DNA of 64,000 bases from Morella rubra (Eukaryota > Streptophyta > Magnoliopsida > Fagales > Myricaceae). Made by a program: the position numbers and the translations under genes. The stretch covers positions 22,606,779 to 22,670,778 of the forward strand of contig CM025851.1 in NCBI GenBank assembly GCA_003952965.2, read 5' to 3'. The notes under the pieces were generated by a model, which was not told the origin of the DNA, did not search any database, and worked only from the letters and a program-made list of their open reading frames with translations. Positions 61,786 to 64,000 of the stretch are shown here, piece after piece. The stretch's first letter is position 1; every line of letters begins with the position of its first letter.

Positions 61786-64000
61786 ACACGGTGATCTAAC
61801 TGTCTCCTCGAGGTAACGTGGTCGGGACCTCGAGTACCTCTTGTGCTTTTCCAACACCGACTGCACAGCTTGGGGTAGCTCCTCCATTTCGTCGCTAGGC
61901 TTCCCGACTGGCTCAACAGCTGCTCGGTTTTGGCCCATCACTATGGCAAAGCAATAGCCCCACCTTTGCATAGCTTCTCGAACATATTGGCCTCGCAAGG
62001 CCTCGGCTCCTTTGATGATAAGACCGTCCACGTCCTCTTCTTCCCTCCAAGCTTGATTCCATAGAAATCTTCTCGTAGTCAGTGACAACCTTGCCGATGC
62101 CCTTAGCCATGCATTGCCCAAGACCATCTAGCCCGACCAAGTAGACATGAGAGTCACTATGGACAGACGCCTTGGGATTGATCTTCAGATTTCACCACTT
62201 TCATTCACCATTTCTCTTTTCACCATTTGCCACCTTTACATCAAATGGTTCTACTTCCTCTCCATACAATCCCACGAAAGGATGCAGAATTGATGAAGTT
62301 GTGGGTAGACCCACTATCCACCAATAAAGTCACTTCGTGTTTACCGACCCAAGCCATGAGTCGCATGTCGAGGCCTTTGAATGTTGACCCGGACAGGCAT
62401 TGAGGCTCAATTCGGCCTCCTCACTTCCTCATCGCGGAGGATTCCACCCTGGGTTCTCTCCATGGACTCCCCACATGCTCCTCTCTTCATCTATCATGAC
62501 ATGACCTTGGCCTTTTTGCATGGTGGTTCCCGACTCTATTTCTCCCCACACTTAAAGCATAAGCCTTTCTTAGTGTATTCATCCAGTCTCTCGACTAAGC
62601 TTCTGACTTCCTTTCCTTTGCTCCTCACCTCTCCATAGCCACTCTCCTTTCCCTTCCTAACCTCCCCGTGGAATACAAGGGGTTTAGAGCCTTGTTACCA
62701 CTTGGTCTTTGACATGCTTTTTTTCGAATTGGTGACTATCTTCCAGAATTTCACCATCCTCATCGCTTCTTGTAGCCTAGTCGGCTGCTTTAACTTGAGC
62801 TCCTTGGCTATCCACGGCTTCAGCCCATCCACAAAAGTGCCGATCAGTGCCTCCTCCGACCAGCCCCTTACTAAAGTTTGGAGCTGTCGAAACTCCTCTA
62901 CATAAGCATGCACCTTGCCCTCTTGCTTAAGCTTGGCAGTTGGCCATGATGGTTGATAATGGGTGAGGGCCCAAATTGCATGAGCAACTCCCTCTCGAAT
63001 GCCGACCACCCGAGCCTTCTTCTTTCCTTCTCATATTGGGCCGAATCCATCTCCACCATTTGCTTGCCTTCCCATCAAGGAAGAAGCATGCCGTGGCTAC
63101 TCTTCTGCCCTTGGGACTTCATAGACATGGAAATAGTGGTCGGCCTTATCAAGCCACTCATGCTGGTCACCACCATTGAACTTTGGAAAGTCAATCTTTG
63201 GTCTCCTTAGGTCCTCAGTTGTTAAACCGATTTCCATCTCCTCATAATCCCGTTCACTAAGTGTGGTCTCTAGGTCCTTGGTGGTTAAACCGATTCCCTT
63301 CCTCTTCATCATAGTCGTTGTGGCCTCTCGGTGGTATCTCCTGTCTTCTAGCATCTCGGCCATAGGGCATTTCCTCCCTGTACCGACTCCCTCCAAATCC
63401 TTCCTCCGTTCTTGCATGGTCTGCATGGTCGTCTGCTTCATGGTTGGACACCTCCTCATGAAGCCACCTCTCGACCACCTCCCGCTCGTTCTCCACACGT
63501 CCAGCCATTCTAAGGAGTTGCCGAGGTCTAGGCTCTCCTCTTGTGGACTCAGAAACTTGAGTTTCTCTCCCTCCTCGAGATGAACATCTTCAGCTCCTCT
63601 GGGTTCTCCTCCAAAGTCTAGCCAATACCGCTTGTAAGTCTTGCCGCATCCCTTCCACCGCTCTCCTATTCTCTTCGGTGCCGGCTAACCGTGTCTATGG
63701 CTCCTTGCATGTGAGCCATGGTTGTGGTGGTCTCCTCCATCTTGTCTTTCATCCAATTAGAGGATGACTCCAAAGCTTGAAATCGATCTCGGTTCATGGC
63801 ATCGTACTTGATCTGGCCTCCATTGGAATATGGTTGCAGCAACACGTCCGACCTTGGGTTCTCTCCAAAGGAAGATCGAACCCCTCCCTCACTTAAGAAC
63901 TTGTAAGAACAAACAAGTTCGACCTTGGGTTCTCTCCCAATGGAAGATCGAACCCCCTTGCTCGTGTTACCTCCTGTAATCACCTCTCAATGAAAGCACC
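61786..64000 (-). mobile_element. Ty3/gypsy gag and protease fragment, runs off the window
   Basis: Minus-strand order from the right edge: leader with 'GGTGCTTTCATTGAGAGG' at the window end, gag N-terminal part (63666-63983), 'RPKIDFPKFNGGDQHEWLDK' (about 63130-63200), 'AYVEEFRQLQTLV' and 'FVDGLKPWIAKELKL' (62695-62910), a protease block 'EVTLLVDSGSTHNFI' (about 62290-62345), and the region leading to reverse transcriptase (61800-62127). It ends at the solo LTR boundary, so pol is truncated. It is a fossil with about five or more breaks, of chromovirus type by pattern. Confidence 0.8.

Noticed and set aside
63263-63583. 106-codon plus-strand ORF
   Set aside because: Antisense shadow of gypsy gag on the minus strand.

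Overview
The window is nuclear DNA of a flowering plant, most likely a dicot. The evidence is a set of intron-containing plant genes (an MSL-type mechanosensitive channel, nuclear-encoded PsbX, an ACL5-type thermospermine synthase), AT-rich intergenic DNA, and a dense layer of plant transposons. The species cannot be named from the sequence alone.

Layout. Bases 1-18.4 kb are transposon-dominated: remains of Ty1/copia elements and LTRs, two opposed LINE fragments, a 504-bp Mutator-like MITE with a perfect 9-bp target duplication, a ~2-kb PIF/Harbinger-like element, a 203-bp Tourist-type MITE, a 921-bp near-perfect hairpin element whose arms are themselves built of short palindromes, a LINE carrying a second retroposed insertion with target duplication, and a 1.6-kb AT-rich foldback with ~550-bp arms. 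Bases 19.2-30.3 kb are the host gene island: the MSL channel gene (+, five coding exons), PsbX (+, one exon), and the ACL5-like gene (-, ten coding exons). PsbX and ACL5 converge tail to tail. The ACL5 gene has conserved, well-spliced exons except for exon 2, which does not keep frame. A hAT-like element sits about 155 bp upstream of its TATA box. Bases 31.4-37.2 kb are gene-poor AT-rich DNA with MITEs and microsatellites. Bases 37.2-64 kb are nested LTR-retroelement fossils (copia, a Tekay/Del-like Ty3/gypsy element with most of gag-pol, a Tat-like gypsy gag/protease piece, an LTR with TGTTGA/TCAACA ends, a further gypsy gag/protease piece), a degenerate CACTA (En/Spm) transposase and two unassigned ORFs.

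The three host genes are functionally unrelated: membrane-tension sensing, photosystem II assembly, and thermospermine synthesis for xylem development. No tRNA, rRNA, CRISPR or operon-like arrangement was seen. The most unusual structure is the hairpin at 12258-13178, enclosed by a second, older inverted repeat at 11123-13346. The most consequential host-gene observation is the frame problem in the ACL5-like gene.
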